Assembly (NCBI RefSeq): GCF_900114095.1
Contig: NZ_FORV01000001.1
Coordinates: 1,178,001 to 1,242,000 of the forward strand
Source of the DNA: Sphingomonas sp. NFR04
GTDB taxonomy: Bacteria; Pseudomonadota; Alphaproteobacteria; Sphingomonadales; Sphingomonadaceae
DNA length: 64,000 nt
Direction: 5' to 3'
In this document: positions 28,060 to 38,055 of the stretch, piece after piece
Position numbering within the stretch: the first letter of the stretch is position 1
How the letters are laid out: each line of letters begins with the position of its first letter
Position numbers and translations under genes: made by a program
Notes under the pieces: model-generated
Told to the model about the DNA's origin: nothing
What the model saw: only the letters and a program-made list of their open reading frames with translations
The model's database searches: none

Positions 28060-29340
28060 ATGGCCAGCAAGGCCGGACGCTATACCCCCGCCATCATCTT
28101 GACGGTTTCGCTGTTCTTCCTGTGGGGCATGGCGAACAACCTCAACGACATCCTGATCGCGCATTTCCGCCGCGCCTTCGCGCTGAGCGATTTCGAGACA
28201 AGCTTCGTCCAGCAGGCCTTCTACATGGGCTATTTCCTGCTCGCGACGCCGGCAGCGATGCTCGCGCGGCGGCGGGGGTACAAGGCGGCGATCGTCACCG
28301 GGCTGACGCTTTACGCGATCGGCGCGCTGCTCTTCTATCCGGCGACGCATTTCGGCGAATATCGCTGGTTCCTCGCCGCGCTGTTCGTGATCGCCTGCGG
28401 TCTCGCCTTTCTCGAGACCTCGGCCAGCCCGCTGATCGCCGAACTGGGCAGCCCCGAGGGCGCCGCGCGCCGGCTCAACTTCGCCCAGGCGGCCAACCCG
28501 CTCGGCACGATCTTCGGCGTGCTGGTGGGCAAATATTTCATCCTTTCGAGCTTCGCGCAGGACGACAAGGCGCTTGCGGCGATGTCCGCCGCCGAGCGGA
28601 CCGCGACGTTGCGGGGCGAGCTCGCCTCGGTGCAGACGCCCTATCTGGTGATCGGGCTGGTGGTGCTCGCCTTCGCCCTCGCCGCCGCGCTGATCGCCTT
28701 CCCGGACAACCGCAAGGACGGCGACGCTCCGGCCGTGCCGACGGGGCAAGCGCTACGCACCGTACTGCGCGACCGGAACCTGCTGTTCGCGGTGATCGCG
28801 CAGTTCTTCTATGTCGGCGCGCAGGTGGGGCTGTGGAGCTACACGATCCGCTACGCCCAGGTGAACCTGCCCGGCCTCACCGAACAGGGCGCGGCCGACT
28901 ATCTGTTCGCCAGCCTGGTGCTGTTTGGGATCGGCCGCTTCGTCGGCGCCGCGATGCTCGGCAAGGTCTCGGCGCCGCAGCTGCTGGTGGTGTTCTCCGG
29001 GCTGTCGGCGGCGCTGGCGGCGGTGGCGGTGTTCGTCGGCGGGACGACCGGGCTCTACGCACTGGTCGCGGCGAGCTTCTTCATGTCGATCCAGTTCCCG
29101 ACGATCTTCGCGATCGGCATCGGCGGGCTGGGACCGCTCAAGCAGATCGGCGCCTCGCTGATCGTGATGGCGATCATCGGCGGCGCGGTGCTGACCGCAG
29201 CGATGGGGCATGTGTCCGACCTCGCGGGGATCAACCTCGCGCTGCTGGTGCCGGCGGTGGCGTTCCTGGTGGTGCTGGGGTTTGGGCTGCGTGCGACAGG
29301 GACGGCGGGGGACGTGGAACTGGCACCGGCGGGGCATTGA
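28060..29340 (+). CDS. fucP: L-fucose:H+ symporter (FucP-type MFS)
   Basis: The 426-residue protein has 12 hydrophobic segments and the FucP-subfamily motifs: SLFFLWGMANNLNDILIAHF at the start, QQAFYMGYFL in helix 2, FLETSASPLIAELG, and FAQAANPLGTIFGV. The acidic/Asn residues in NLNDIL correspond to the substrate/proton pathway in E. coli FucP. It should import L-fucose through the inner membrane. AGGAGAGG precedes the ATG. It is the last gene of the operon, followed by a family B repeat. Confidence 0.93.
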   Translation: MASKAGRYTPAIILTVSLFFLWGMANNLNDILIAHFRRAFALSDFETSFVQQAFYMGYFLLATPAAMLARRRGYKAAIVTGLTLYAIGALLFYPATHFGEYRWFLAALFVIACGLAFLETSASPLIAELGSPEGAARRLNFAQAANPLGTIFGVLVGKYFILSSFAQDDKALAAMSAAERTATLRGELASVQTPYLVIGLVVLAFALAAALIAFPDNRKDGDAPAVPTGQALRTVLRDRNLLFAVIAQFFYVGAQVGLWSYTIRYAQVNLPGLTEQGAADYLFASLVLFGIGRFVGAAMLGKVSAPQLLVVFSGLSAALAAVAVFVGGTTGLYALVAASFFMSIQFPTIFAIGIGGLGPLKQIGASLIVMAIIGGAVLTAAMGHVSDLAGINLALLVPAVAFLVVLGFGLRATGTAGDVELAPAGH

Positions 29341-29351
29341 GCGGCGCATAA

Positions 29352-29491
29352 GATCCTCCCCGGAGGGGGAGGGGGACCGCCGCCGAAGGCGGTGGTGGAG
29401 GGGTGTCCCGGCCTGCGGCGGAGGCCCGCGCCCCCAGCGTCGACACCCCTCCGTCAGCCCTTCGGGCTGCCACCTCCCCTTACAGGGGAGG
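29352..29491. repeat. Hairpin repeat, family B
   Basis: GATCCTCCCCGGAGGGGGAG at the left and CCACCTCCCCTTACAGGGGA at the right enclose ACCGCCGCCGAAGGCGGTGG. It fills the gap between the convergent fucP and the hypothetical gene at 29501. Confidence 0.85.
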
Positions 29492-29500
29492 AACGCGGGC

Positions 29501-29941
29501 CTACCGGACTTTCACGAACTCGTAGCTCGTGAGCTTGTCGAGATCGAAGAGATGCAGCGATTTAGCTTCACGTAGTGCCGGGCGCGCCATGCTGTCATTG
29601 TTGAAGTGTACGATCACCGCGCTTCCTTCAAAGCGAACGACGCCGAGTTGAACGCCGATGCCGGTCGGCACCTCCAGCTGATAGCCGTATTTCGCCTCCG
29701 AGACGACGTACCGCGTGCTTCTGCCCTGCGTTTCCAAAACGCCGTTTCGTAAGACCAAGGGCGCGCAGCACACGTTGACGTACGTCCCGTCCGCCCAGGA
29801 TTGCGGCGGCGGTACGCTTCGAGGCATGGCCAGATAGATGATGCCAAACACTAGAAGCATGCCGGGGATCAGGACCGGCATGATTCCGGCACCGAAGGCG
29901 TAGAAGATGGCCTCGTCTTCGGGCGTGCTGCGAAAGGCCAT
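29501..29941 (-). CDS. Hypothetical single-pass membrane protein
   Basis: The 146-residue protein has one hydrophobic segment (about residues 20-40: IMPVLIPGMLLVFGIIYLAM) followed by a soluble part of short beta-like strands with a CC pair in VNVCCAPLVLRNG. Base composition is somewhat more AT-rich than that of its neighbours. I do not recognise the family. No good ribosome-binding site precedes the ATG. It lies between two repeat clusters and is not clearly tied to fucP or lutC. Confidence 0.6.
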   Translation of the reverse strand: MAFRSTPEDEAIFYAFGAGIMPVLIPGMLLVFGIIYLAMPRSVPPPQSWADGTYVNVCCAPLVLRNGVLETQGRSTRYVVSEAKYGYQLEVPTGIGVQLGVVRFEGSAVIVHFNNDSMARPALREAKSLHLFDLDKLTSYEFVKVR

Positions 29942-30001
29942 GATGCGATGCTAGACGATCGTTTGGTGGACCAGCAATGGCTGCCGCGTACCGCTCCCTG
30001 A

Positions 30002-30112
30002 AGCCCCTCCCCTTCAGGGGAGGGGTTGGGGGTGGGGCATGACTGAGAAGCAAGCCCCACGCTTGAAGCGAAGTCCTCCACCCCAACCCCTCCCCTGAAG
30101 GGGAGGGGCTTA
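30002..30112. repeat. Hairpin repeat, family C (inverted pair)
   Basis: AGCCCCTCCCCTTCAGGGGA... at 30002-30041 and its inverted counterpart at 30078-30112 flank a short spacer. The right end overlaps the lutC stop codon. Confidence 0.85.
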
Positions 30113-30736
30113 AGAAGGCTGACCCACCAGCACCACGTGCAAAAACCGCGGGCCATGCGCGCCGCGGACATAGGTGCCTTCGATGTCGGTCGTGCCACTG
30201 ACGCCCGTTACCCAGTAGTGCGCGCGTGGGCTCGGCCCGCCCGGCGCGGCATCCTCCAGCCAGCGGACCAGCCCGGCGACTTCCAGCACGACGATGTGCC
30301 GCAGCGCCAGGAAATTGGGCAGCATCGGCGCTTCCGGCGACGTCTCGAACACCAGCGAGCCCGTCTCCGCCACCCCGGCGCGGGCGAAGGCGAGCACCGC
30401 GCCGTCGTCGATCGGGCATTCCGCCAGCCGGGTCAGCCCGGGCCAGTCGAGCCCCGCCACCCGCGCATCGGGCGGCAGCCATAGCGTCGGCGCCGCGTCC
30501 TCGGCGGCGAGATACCCCGCCACCGCCCCCGGCAATTCCGCCAGCGACCCGATCCGCGCATGCGTCGCCGCCACGCTCGGCAGCGCGAGCTGCGCGAGGA
30601 AGCGCGCCACCAGATCCTCCGGCCCCGCCGGCCGCTCGCGTTCCTCGCCCGCCAACAGGCACGCCGCCTCGGCCGCCAGCACCGCAGGATCGGCCGCCGG
30701 TCCCAGCCGCGCCAGGATGGCGTCGCGCGCGCTCAT
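30110..30736 (-). CDS. lutC: L-lactate oxidation protein LutC (DUF162)
   Basis: The 208-residue protein is the LutC/YkgG component of the iron-sulfur L-lactate dehydrogenase complex. It has the conserved GVAETGSLVF strand, the PMLPNFLALRHIVVLE segment and the C-terminal HYWVTGVSGTTDIEGTYVRG, which match the family's GPSRTADIE region. The start at 30736 overlaps the lutB stop as ATGA. It ends within a family C repeat. Confidence 0.92.
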   Translation of the reverse strand: MSARDAILARLGPAADPAVLAAEAACLLAGEERERPAGPEDLVARFLAQLALPSVAATHARIGSLAELPGAVAGYLAAEDAAPTLWLPPDARVAGLDWPGLTRLAECPIDDGAVLAFARAGVAETGSLVFETSPEAPMLPNFLALRHIVVLEVAGLVRWLEDAAPGGPSPRAHYWVTGVSGTTDIEGTYVRGAHGPRFLHVVLVGQPS

Positions 30737-32124
30737 CGTTCGCCCTTTCGATAGCGGTCCATGAAGCTCTCCGCCGCGGGTGCGGGGAAGTCGCGCCCGC
30801 CGGTCCACCCGCCGGCCAGCGGCAGCTTCGCAATCCAGCCACGCCCGGCCAGCCGCATCGCCCGGATCGCCCAGCGCACCCCTGCCCGGTACAGCCACGG
30901 CCGCCGCGCCGCCCAGGCCCAGAGGCCCAGCCCTGAGCGCAGCGTCACCGGCTCCAGCCCCTCGCGCCAGCTCTTCTCGCGCCAGCCGCGCAGCAAGGTC
31001 GGCAGGGGGATCGCGACCGGACAAACCTCCTGGCACTTGCCGTTCATGGTACACGCATTGGGCAGATCGCGGCTCGCCGCCAGTCCGTCGAGCGCCGGGG
31101 TCAGCACCGATCCCATCGGCCCCGGATAGGTACCGTCATAAGCATGGCCGCCGATCTGGCGGAACACCACGCAGTGGTTCATGCACGCGCCGCAGCGGAT
31201 GCAGCGGAGCATCTCCGCCAGCCCCTCGTCGCGCATCGCGCTGCGGCCATTGTCGACCAGCACGATGTGCATCTCCTCGGGCCCATCGCGGTCCCCTGCC
31301 CGCTTCGGCCCGGCATAGAAAGTGGTGTACTGGGTCAACGCCGCGCCGGTGGCCGAGCGGGCGAGCAGCCGCAGCAGATGCACGGCGTGGTCCATCGAGG
31401 GCACCAGCTTCTCGATCCCGGCCGTCACGATATGCACGCGCGGCGGCACCAGCGAGAGTTCGGCATTGCCCTCATTGGTGACGGTGCAGACCTGGCCACT
31501 GTCCGCGATCAGGAAATTGGCGCCCGAGATGCCGACATCCGCGCCCAGCATCTCGCCCCGCAGCTGCCGCCGGGCGCTCGCCGCCATCGCGACGATGCTT
31601 TCCTCGACATGCGGCTCGCGGTGGCGGGCGTGGAACAGCTCGGAGACCTGCTCGCGCGTCTTGTGCATCGCCGGCCAGATGATGTGCGAGGGCCGCTCGC
31701 CGGCGAGCTGGATGATGTGTTCGGCCAGATCGGTCTCGACCCGGCCGATCCCCGCCGCCTCCAGCGCGTGGGGCAGGCCGATCTCCTCGCCGAGCATCGA
31801 CTTGGAGCGCGCGACGCTCTTCGCCCCCGCCTTGCGGCAGATCTCGACCACGATCGCGCACGCCTCGTCGGCAGTGGCGGCCCAGTGCACCGTCGCACCT
31901 GCCGCGGTCGCCGCCGCCTCGAACTGGACGAGGTACGAGCCCAAATTGGCGATCACATGGTCCTTGATCGCCGCCGCCCGCTCGCGCGCCGCCGCGAAGC
32001 TGGGCCACGCGCCGATCGCCGCGCTGCGCTTGGCCTCGGCAGTCCCGGCGGTGCGCTCAACCGCGATCTTGAGCTGGCGGTCGGCAAGCGCCGCCTCCAC
32101 CCGCGCATCGAAGGCGCGACTCAT
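30733..32124 (-). CDS. lutB: L-lactate oxidation iron-sulfur protein LutB
   Basis: The 463-residue protein is the LutB/YkgF subunit. Its N-terminal two thirds match the family (AKSVARSKSMLGEEIGLPHA, GVSGANFLIADSGQVCTVTNEGN with the shared LutB/LutC fold). The C-terminal part has ferredoxin-type cysteines: CIRCGACMNHC and CTMNGKCQEVCP. The second set has an unusual spacing compared with the usual CxxCxxC. It oxidises L-lactate to pyruvate with LutA and LutC at the membrane side of the cytoplasm. Both ends overlap neighbours by 4 bases, so the operon is tightly coupled. Confidence 0.93.
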   Translation of the reverse strand: MSRAFDARVEAALADRQLKIAVERTAGTAEAKRSAAIGAWPSFAAARERAAAIKDHVIANLGSYLVQFEAAATAAGATVHWAATADEACAIVVEICRKAGAKSVARSKSMLGEEIGLPHALEAAGIGRVETDLAEHIIQLAGERPSHIIWPAMHKTREQVSELFHARHREPHVEESIVAMAASARRQLRGEMLGADVGISGANFLIADSGQVCTVTNEGNAELSLVPPRVHIVTAGIEKLVPSMDHAVHLLRLLARSATGAALTQYTTFYAGPKRAGDRDGPEEMHIVLVDNGRSAMRDEGLAEMLRCIRCGACMNHCVVFRQIGGHAYDGTYPGPMGSVLTPALDGLAASRDLPNACTMNGKCQEVCPVAIPLPTLLRGWREKSWREGLEPVTLRSGLGLWAWAARRPWLYRAGVRWAIRAMRLAGRGWIAKLPLAGGWTGGRDFPAPAAESFMDRYRKGER

Positions 32125-32885
32125 TGCGCTTCCCCGATCGCAGGCCCGTCGGCCATGCCGGCCAGCACCTCGATGGTGTGGAAGGCGCGCACCTCGGAGC
32201 CGCGCCGGTGAAGCTTGCCCGCCATGTTCATGAGGCAGCCGAGATCGCCCGCGAGCAGCAGCCCGGCGCCGCTTGCCTCCACCGCCGCCGCCTTCTCGTC
32301 GGCGATGGCGTTCGAGATGGCCGGGTATTTCACGCAGAAGGTGCCGCCGAAGCCGCAGCAGGTTTCCTCGCCCGCGAGCGGCACCAGGTCGAGCCCGTCC
32401 ACAGCCCCCAGCAACCGCCGCGGCTGCGCCTTGATGCCGAGTTCGCGCAGGCCCGAGCAGCTGTCGTGATAGGTCGCCTTCGCTGGCAGCGTCACGCCTT
32501 CAGGCCGCCAGCCGCGCGCGTCGAGCCAGGCGAGGATTTCCCAGGTCTTCGCTGCCACCGCCTCGGCCCGCACCGACCATTCGGGATCGTCGGCCAGCAG
32601 TTCGGGATAGTGGCAGCGGATCGTGCCGGCGCAGCTGCCCGAGGGAATCACGACCGCGTCATAGGCTTCCAGCATCGCGACGTTGCGCCGCGCGAAGTCG
32701 GTCGCGGTCGCGCGGTCGCCCGAGTTCAGCGCCGGCTGGCCGCAACAGGTCTGCGCTTCGGGCACCACCACCTCGCACCCGGCATCGGCCAGCGCCCGCA
32801 GCGCAGCGAAGCCGATGCGCGGCCGCATCGCATCGACGAGGCAGGTGACGAACAGCGCGACGCGAGCCGGAGTACGCAACGACAT
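32121..32885 (-). CDS. lutA: L-lactate oxidation iron-sulfur protein LutA
   Basis: The 254-residue protein is the LutA/YkgE subunit. It carries two CCG-type cysteine motifs, AQTCCGQPALNSGD and GEETCCGFGGTFCVKYP, that bind the heterodisulfide-reductase-like cluster, and the HDSCSGLRELGI segment. Start ATG at 32885 gives the usual length; an ATG at 32927 is in frame but adds residues not seen in the family. It follows the TetR gene's stop by only 44 bases and overlaps lutB by 4. Confidence 0.93.
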   Translation of the reverse strand: MSLRTPARVALFVTCLVDAMRPRIGFAALRALADAGCEVVVPEAQTCCGQPALNSGDRATATDFARRNVAMLEAYDAVVIPSGSCAGTIRCHYPELLADDPEWSVRAEAVAAKTWEILAWLDARGWRPEGVTLPAKATYHDSCSGLRELGIKAQPRRLLGAVDGLDLVPLAGEETCCGFGGTFCVKYPAISNAIADEKAAAVEASGAGLLLAGDLGCLMNMAGKLHRRGSEVRAFHTIEVLAGMADGPAIGEAQ

Positions 32886-32929
32886 GCCGCCTAGTGGCAC
32901 ATCCTCGCCGGGTCTTCCATCAACCATGC

Positions 32930-33562
32930 TCAGTCGCCGCCCTGCTCCGCGCGCATGGCCGCGATCTCCGCCTGAATCATCTTGAGCGCGAGATCCGCAG
33001 CGCACTGGGTTTCCCGGGGATCGTTGAGAAAGCGGTGCTGCTTCAGGCCCAGCGAGGTGGCGAGGACGAGGTTGGCGAGCGCCGAGCGGCGCTCACCGAA
33101 CGCGTTGCCGGGCGCCAATGCGGCAAGTGCCGCCAGCATGGCTTCGCGCACCTCGTCGCGGACCTCTTCGAAGATTGCCGCGACTCGCGCGTTACGGGCG
33201 GATTCGGCAAGGATTTCGGCGAAAAGCGGGTCAGCTTCGTCCGGTTGCGAGTCGAGAAATTCGCGCAACCATACCCAGACCGCCTCCGGATTGTTGCGCT
33301 CGATCCCCTGCCGAAGCGACTCGTGCGCGAGGAATTCCCTGCAATCGGCGTGGACGATCGCCTTCACGATCGCCTCCTTCGAAGAAAAATCGCGATAGAT
33401 TTGACCTATCGCAATGCCGGATTCCTTGGCGATCTGGGCCACACCCGTGGCGTGAAAACCGTTCGCAATGAACAACCTGCGTGCTGCGGAGACGATTTTC
33501 TCGCGCCGCAACAGCGCTTTATCGCGGTGCGGAGCCCCGCCTGCTTCCGTGGCTTCTGCCAT
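32930..33562 (-). CDS. TetR/AcrR family repressor of the RND efflux operon (proposed)
   Basis: The 210-residue regulator has a TetR helix-turn-helix (about residues 20-66: KIVSAARRLFIANGFHATGV, AQIAKESGIAIGQIYRDFSS) and a helical ligand domain. It is divergent from an RND pump operon with a 20-bp palindrome in the 102-bp gap, so repression of the pump and of itself is likely. lutA follows 44 bases downstream on the same strand, so the lut genes may partly share this promoter. Confidence 0.9.
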   Translation of the reverse strand: MAEATEAGGAPHRDKALLRREKIVSAARRLFIANGFHATGVAQIAKESGIAIGQIYRDFSSKEAIVKAIVHADCREFLAHESLRQGIERNNPEAVWVWLREFLDSQPDEADPLFAEILAESARNARVAAIFEEVRDEVREAMLAALAALAPGNAFGERRSALANLVLATSLGLKQHRFLNDPRETQCAADLALKMIQAEIAAMRAEQGGD

Positions 33563-33619
33563 CCGTGTTACCCTTGAAACCGTCTTGACCGCTTACCTCA
33601 CTTCGCAGTAGCGGCGAAT

Positions 33620-33639
33620 GTGAGCGAACGTTCACTCAC
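33620..33639. promoter_or_regulatory. Palindromic operator of the RND efflux system
   Basis: GTGAGCGAACGTTCACTCAC is a 20-bp inverted repeat with one mismatch per arm, centred midway between the divergent TetR and efflux genes. It resembles AcrR/TtgR-type operators with TGAACG half-sites. Binding is inferred. Confidence 0.75.
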
Positions 33640-33664
33640 ATATAACACAACGGCAGGCTTCCGC

Positions 33665-34867
33665 ATGACTTTTTTCCGTCACACCGCGCCGGCTCTCGCG
33701 CTTGTCCTCGCCGCCTGTGGCGGTCAGTCCCAGCAGCAGGGTGCCGGGGCCCCAGGCGGCGCGGGCGGACAGCAGGCCGCCCCGCCCCCCGTCTCCTATG
33801 TCGTCGTCCAGCAGCAGGCGGTGCCGCTCACCAGCGAGCTGCCCGGCCGGCTGAGCCCCTTCGAGAGCTCGGACGTGCGCCCGCAGGTCAACGGGCTGAT
33901 CCTCGAGCGGCTGTTCACCGAAGGCGACATGGTGCGCCAGGGCCAGGCGCTCTATCGCATCGACCCCGCCCCGTATCGCGCCGCCGTCGCCAGCGCCCGC
34001 GCCGCGCTGACCCGCGCCCAGGCGGCGATCGCGTCGAACGAGGCGCTCGCGCGTCGCTATGGCGAACTGGTCAAGATCAACGCGATCTCGAAGCAGGAAT
34101 ATGAGAACGCGCTGACCACCTCCGCGCAGGCCCGCGCCGATGTCGCCGCCCAGCGCGCGGCGCTCAGCACCGCCGAGATCGACCTCGCCCGCACCACGAT
34201 CCGCGCGCCGATCAGCGGCAAGATCGGCCGTTCGCTCTACACCACGGGCGCGCTGGTCTCGGCCTCGCAGACCAATGCGCTGACCACGATCCAGCGGCTC
34301 GACCCGATCTATGTCGACATCCAGCAGTCGAGCGCGGACATCCTCAAGCTGCGCCAGTCGATCATGGCCGGCCAGGTCGCGCGCGACGGCAACGCCAAGG
34401 TAGCGCTGACGCTGGAGGACGGCACCAATTACGGCCCGCAGGGCACGATGCGCTTCGCCGACGTGACTGTCGACGAGACGACCGGCAGCCAGGTGATCCG
34501 CGCGTTGTTCCCGAACCCCAATGGGCTGCTGCTGCCGGGCATGTTCGTCCGCGCGCACCTGGTCGAAGGCACCCAGCAGAATGCGATGCTGGTGCCGCAG
34601 CGCGCCGTCAGCCGCGACGAGCGTGGCAACCCGACGGTGCTGATCGTCGGCGCCGAAAACAAGATCGAGCCGCGCCCGATCCAGACCAGCCGCACCGCCG
34701 GCGACAGCTGGATCGTCACCAGCGGCCTGAAGCCGGGCGACAAGGTGATCGTCGAGGGCGCGATGATGCTGCGCCCGGGCATGCCGGTCACGCCGCAGCC
34801 GTGGAACCCGAATGCCAAGCCCGCCCAGGGCCAGCCGGGTGCCGCCGCGCCTGCCCAAGGGAAGTAA
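33665..34867 (+). CDS. RND efflux periplasmic adaptor (lipoprotein)
   Basis: The 400-residue membrane-fusion protein links the RND pump with the outer-membrane channel. It has a lipoprotein signal with lipobox LAAC (ALALVLAACGG), then the MexA/AcrA sequence: lipoyl halves (SDVRPQVNGLILERLFTEGD, RTTIRAPISGKIGRSLYTTG), an alpha hairpin with heptads (about 100-170), and a beta-barrel and proximal domain (QRLDPIYVDIQQSSAD, GLLLPGMFVRAHL). The start at 33665 is used because the upstream GTG would lie inside the operator. It is followed by the pump gene after 6 bases. Confidence 0.94.
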   Translation: MTFFRHTAPALALVLAACGGQSQQQGAGAPGGAGGQQAAPPPVSYVVVQQQAVPLTSELPGRLSPFESSDVRPQVNGLILERLFTEGDMVRQGQALYRIDPAPYRAAVASARAALTRAQAAIASNEALARRYGELVKINAISKQEYENALTTSAQARADVAAQRAALSTAEIDLARTTIRAPISGKIGRSLYTTGALVSASQTNALTTIQRLDPIYVDIQQSSADILKLRQSIMAGQVARDGNAKVALTLEDGTNYGPQGTMRFADVTVDETTGSQVIRALFPNPNGLLLPGMFVRAHLVEGTQQNAMLVPQRAVSRDERGNPTVLIVGAENKIEPRPIQTSRTAGDSWIVTSGLKPGDKVIVEGAMMLRPGMPVTPQPWNPNAKPAQGQPGAAAPAQGK

Positions 34868-34873
34868 AGCCCC

Positions 34874-37800
34874 ATGTCGCGCTATTTCATCGATCGGCCC
34901 ATCTTCGCCTGGGTCATCGCGATCATCATCATGCTGGCGGGCATCCTCGCGATCCGCAGCCTGCCGATCGCGCAGTTCCCGGCGATCGCGCCGCCTGCCG
35001 TCTCGATCACCGCCACCTATCCGGGTGCCGATGCCCGGACGCTGGAAAACACGACGACGCAGATCATCGAGCAGCAGCTGAAGGGCATCGATCACCTTCG
35101 CTACTTTTCGTCCTCCTCCTCGTCGGCGGGCACCGTCACGATCACGCTGACCTTCGAGCAGGGCACCAATCCCGACATCGCCCAGGTGCAGGTGCAGAAC
35201 AAGCTGCAGGCGGCCACCCCGCTCCTGCCGCAGGAAGTGCAGCAGCAGGGCATCCAGGTCGCCAAGGCGACGCAGAACTTCCTCGTCGTGATCGGCCTCT
35301 ATTCGGAGAACGGCGCGCACAGCGGCACCGATCTCGCCGACTATGCCGTGTCCAAGCTGCAGGACCCGCTGTCGCGCGTGAACGGCGTCGGCGATACCCA
35401 GATCTTCGGCTCGCAATATGCGATGCGCGTCTGGGTCGATCCGGTGAAGCTCAACAAATACGCGCTCACCATGGACGACGTGACCACCGCGATCCGTGCG
35501 CAGAACGCGCAGGTCTCGGCCGGCCAGCTGGGCGCCCGCCCCGCGCCGAAGGAGCAGATGCTCAACGCCACGGTGTCGGTCCAGTCGCGGCTCACCACGC
35601 CCGACCAGTTCGCGCAGATCCGCCTGAAGAGCGGCACCGACGGGTCGGTGGTGCGCCTGGCCGACGTCGCGCGTGTCGAGATCGGCGCGGAAAGCTATGG
35701 CTTCGATTCGAAATGGAACGGCAAGCCCGGCGCCGGCATCGGCATCAAGCTCGCCCCCGGCGCCAACGCGCTGACCACGGTCGACCTGGTCAAGGCTCGC
35801 GTGAACGAGATTGCCAAGACCTTCCCGTCGGACATCAAGGTCATCTACCCGTACGACACCACCCCGTTCGTCCGCCTGTCGGTCGAGCAGGTGGTGCACA
35901 CGCTGATCGAAGCGGTGGTGCTCGTCTTCCTGGTGATGTTCCTGTTCCTGCAGAACTTCCGCGCCACGCTGATCCCGACGATCGCGGTGCCGGTGGTGCT
36001 GCTCGGCACCTTCGCGGTGATGGCGATCGCCGGCTATTCGATCAACACGCTCACCCTGTTCGGCATGGTGCTGGCGATCGGTCTGCTCGTCGACGACGCG
36101 ATCGTCGTCGTCGAGAATGTCGAGCGCCTGATCACCACCGAGCATCTCAGCCCGATCGATGCCGCGCGCAAGTCGATGGAAGAGATCACCAGCGCACTCG
36201 TCGGCATCGCGCTCGTCCTGTCGGCGGTGTTCCTGCCGATGGCGTTCTTCGGCGGCTCCACCGGCGTGATCTATCGCCAGTTCTCGATCACCATCGTCTC
36301 GGCGATGGCGCTGTCGGTGTTCGTGGCGCTGGTGCTCACCCCCGCGCTGTGCGCCACCATCCTCAAGCCGCACAATCCGGACAAGCTGGAAGGCAACGGC
36401 CCGCTCGCGCGCTTCTTCCGCTGGTTCAACGACAAGTTCGACCGAGGCCAGGCCAAGTACGAGAAGGGCGTGCGCAGCACCGCGCGCAGCTGGAAGCGGT
36501 CGAGCCTGATCTATCTGCTGATCATCGGCGGCATGAGCTTCCTGTTCCTGCGCCTGCCCGGCGGCTTCCTCCCCGAGGAAGACCAGGGCATCGTGATCGC
36601 GCTGGTGCAAGGGCCGGCGGGCGCAACCTCGGCGCGTACCGACAAGGGGCTCGACCTGATCCGCGACCACTTCCTCAAGGAGGAAGCGGGCAATGTGAAG
36701 GGCGTCTTCACGATCAACGGCTTCAGCTTCGCCGGCGCCGGCCAGAACAGCGGCCTGGCCTTCATGCCGCTCAACGACTGGTCCGATCGCCCCGGCCGCA
36801 AGAATGCCGCCAGCTCGATCGTCGGTCGCGCGATGGGCGTGTTCTCGCAATATCGCGACGGCCTGATCTTCGCGATTACCCCGCCCGCGGTGCAGGAGCT
36901 GGGCAACGCGACCGGCTTCGACCTCCAACTCGTCGATACCGGCGGCATCGGCCATGAGCGCCTGCTCCAGGCGCGCAACATGATGCTGGGCATGGCGATG
37001 CAGGACAAGCGGCTGGTCGGCGTGCGCCCCAACGCGCTCGACGACGCGCCGCAGCTCAAGGTCGACATCGACCAGGACAAGGCCAAGGCGCTCGGGCTCG
37101 ACCTCGCCTCGGTCAACAGCACCATCGCCACCGCCTGGGGCGGTTCGTACGTCAACGACTTCATCGATCGTGGCCGCGTCAAGCGCGTCTATGTCCAGGC
37201 CGATGCCCCCTATCGCCTGACGCCGGAGGACATCGCCAACCTGTTCGTCCGCGGGCCGACCGGCACGATGACGCCGTTCACCGCCTTCTCGACGCTCAGC
37301 TGGGCGCAGGCGCCGGTGCAGCTCACCCGCTATAACGGCCTGCCTTCGATGGAAATCCTCGGCTCGCCCGCCCCCGGCACCTCGACCGGCGACGCGATGG
37401 CGGCAATGGAGGCGATCCATGCCAAGCTGCCGCCGGGCACGCAGCTCGAATGGACGGGCCTCTCCTATGAGGAACGCCTGTCGGGCGGCCAGGCGCCGTC
37501 GCTCTACGCGCTGTCGCTGCTGATCGTGTTCCTCTGCCTCGCTGCACTCTACGAGAGCTGGTCGGTGCCGATCTCGGTCATCCTGGTGGTGCCGCTCGGC
37601 GTGCTCGGCGCGCTGCTCGCGGCATGGCTCACCGGGCTCAACAACGACATCTACCTCCAGGTCGGCCTGATCACCACGATCGGCGTCTCGGCGAAGAACG
37701 CGATCCTGATCGTCGAGTTCGCCGAGGAGCGGATGCGCGAGGGCATGAGCGCCTTCGACGCGGCGATCGAAGCCGCCAAGCTGCGTCTGCGCCCGATCCT

Positions 37801-38050
37801 GATGACCAGCCTTGCCTTCATCTTCGGCGTGCTGCCGCTGGCGATCTCCACCGGCGCGGGCGCCGGCGGCCAGAACGCGATCGGCCGTGCGGTGGTGGGC
37901 GGGATGCTCTCCGCGACGGTGCTGGCGATCTTCTTCGTGCCGATGTTCTTCGTGGTGGTGCGCAATCTGTTCGATCGCCGCCGCAACCGGAACCAGACGG
38001 GCCCGGATACCAACCATGATGGCGGCGCTACGGCGCCGCAGGGAGCCTGA
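34874..38050 (+). CDS. RND multidrug efflux permease (HAE1/AcrB type)
   Basis: The 1058-residue inner-membrane transporter has the HAE1 plan: 12 membrane segments with two large periplasmic loops. Conserved parts are the opening [20 protein letters not shown], the porter-domain [19 protein letters not shown], the proton-relay [20 protein letters not shown] in helix 4 (two Asp), [24 protein letters not shown] helix 5 region, and a helix 10 lysine in [16 protein letters not shown]. It should export hydrophobic compounds from the periplasm. Genes for adaptor and channel flank it, giving a full tripartite system. Confidence 0.96.
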   Translation: MSRYFIDRPIFAWVIAIIIMLAGILAIRSLPIAQFPAIAPPAVSITATYPGADARTLENTTTQIIEQQLKGIDHLRYFSSSSSSAGTVTITLTFEQGTNPDIAQVQVQNKLQAATPLLPQEVQQQGIQVAKATQNFLVVIGLYSENGAHSGTDLADYAVSKLQDPLSRVNGVGDTQIFGSQYAMRVWVDPVKLNKYALTMDDVTTAIRAQNAQVSAGQLGARPAPKEQMLNATVSVQSRLTTPDQFAQIRLKSGTDGSVVRLADVARVEIGAESYGFDSKWNGKPGAGIGIKLAPGANALTTVDLVKARVNEIAKTFPSDIKVIYPYDTTPFVRLSVEQVVHTLIEAVVLVFLVMFLFLQNFRATLIPTIAVPVVLLGTFAVMAIAGYSINTLTLFGMVLAIGLLVDDAIVVVENVERLITTEHLSPIDAARKSMEEITSALVGIALVLSAVFLPMAFFGGSTGVIYRQFSITIVSAMALSVFVALVLTPALCATILKPHNPDKLEGNGPLARFFRWFNDKFDRGQAKYEKGVRSTARSWKRSSLIYLLIIGGMSFLFLRLPGGFLPEEDQGIVIALVQGPAGATSARTDKGLDLIRDHFLKEEAGNVKGVFTINGFSFAGAGQNSGLAFMPLNDWSDRPGRKNAASSIVGRAMGVFSQYRDGLIFAITPPAVQELGNATGFDLQLVDTGGIGHERLLQARNMMLGMAMQDKRLVGVRPNALDDAPQLKVDIDQDKAKALGLDLASVNSTIATAWGGSYVNDFIDRGRVKRVYVQADAPYRLTPEDIANLFVRGPTGTMTPFTAFSTLSWAQAPVQLTRYNGLPSMEILGSPAPGTSTGDAMAAMEAIHAKLPPGTQLEWTGLSYEERLSGGQAPSLYALSLLIVFLCLAALYESWSVPISVILVVPLGVLGALLAAWLTGLNNDIYLQVGLITTIGVSAKNAILIVEFAEERMREGMSAFDAAIEAAKLRLRPILMTSLAFIFGVLPLAISTGAGAGGQNAIGRAVVGGMLSATVLAIFFVPMFFVVVRNLFDRRRNRNQTGPDTNHDGGATAPQGA

Positions 38051-38055
38051 CGGCC

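Noticed and set aside
33620..33664. GTG start of the efflux adaptor 45 bases upstream
   Set aside because: It lies in the operator palindrome and would place a non-signal stretch before a good lipoprotein signal.
33632..38017. A 1461-codon open frame on the minus strand opposite the RND genes
   Set aside because: It is antisense to clearly conserved adaptor and pump genes, is Arg/His/Asp-rich as expected from reversed high-GC codons, and shows no domain.
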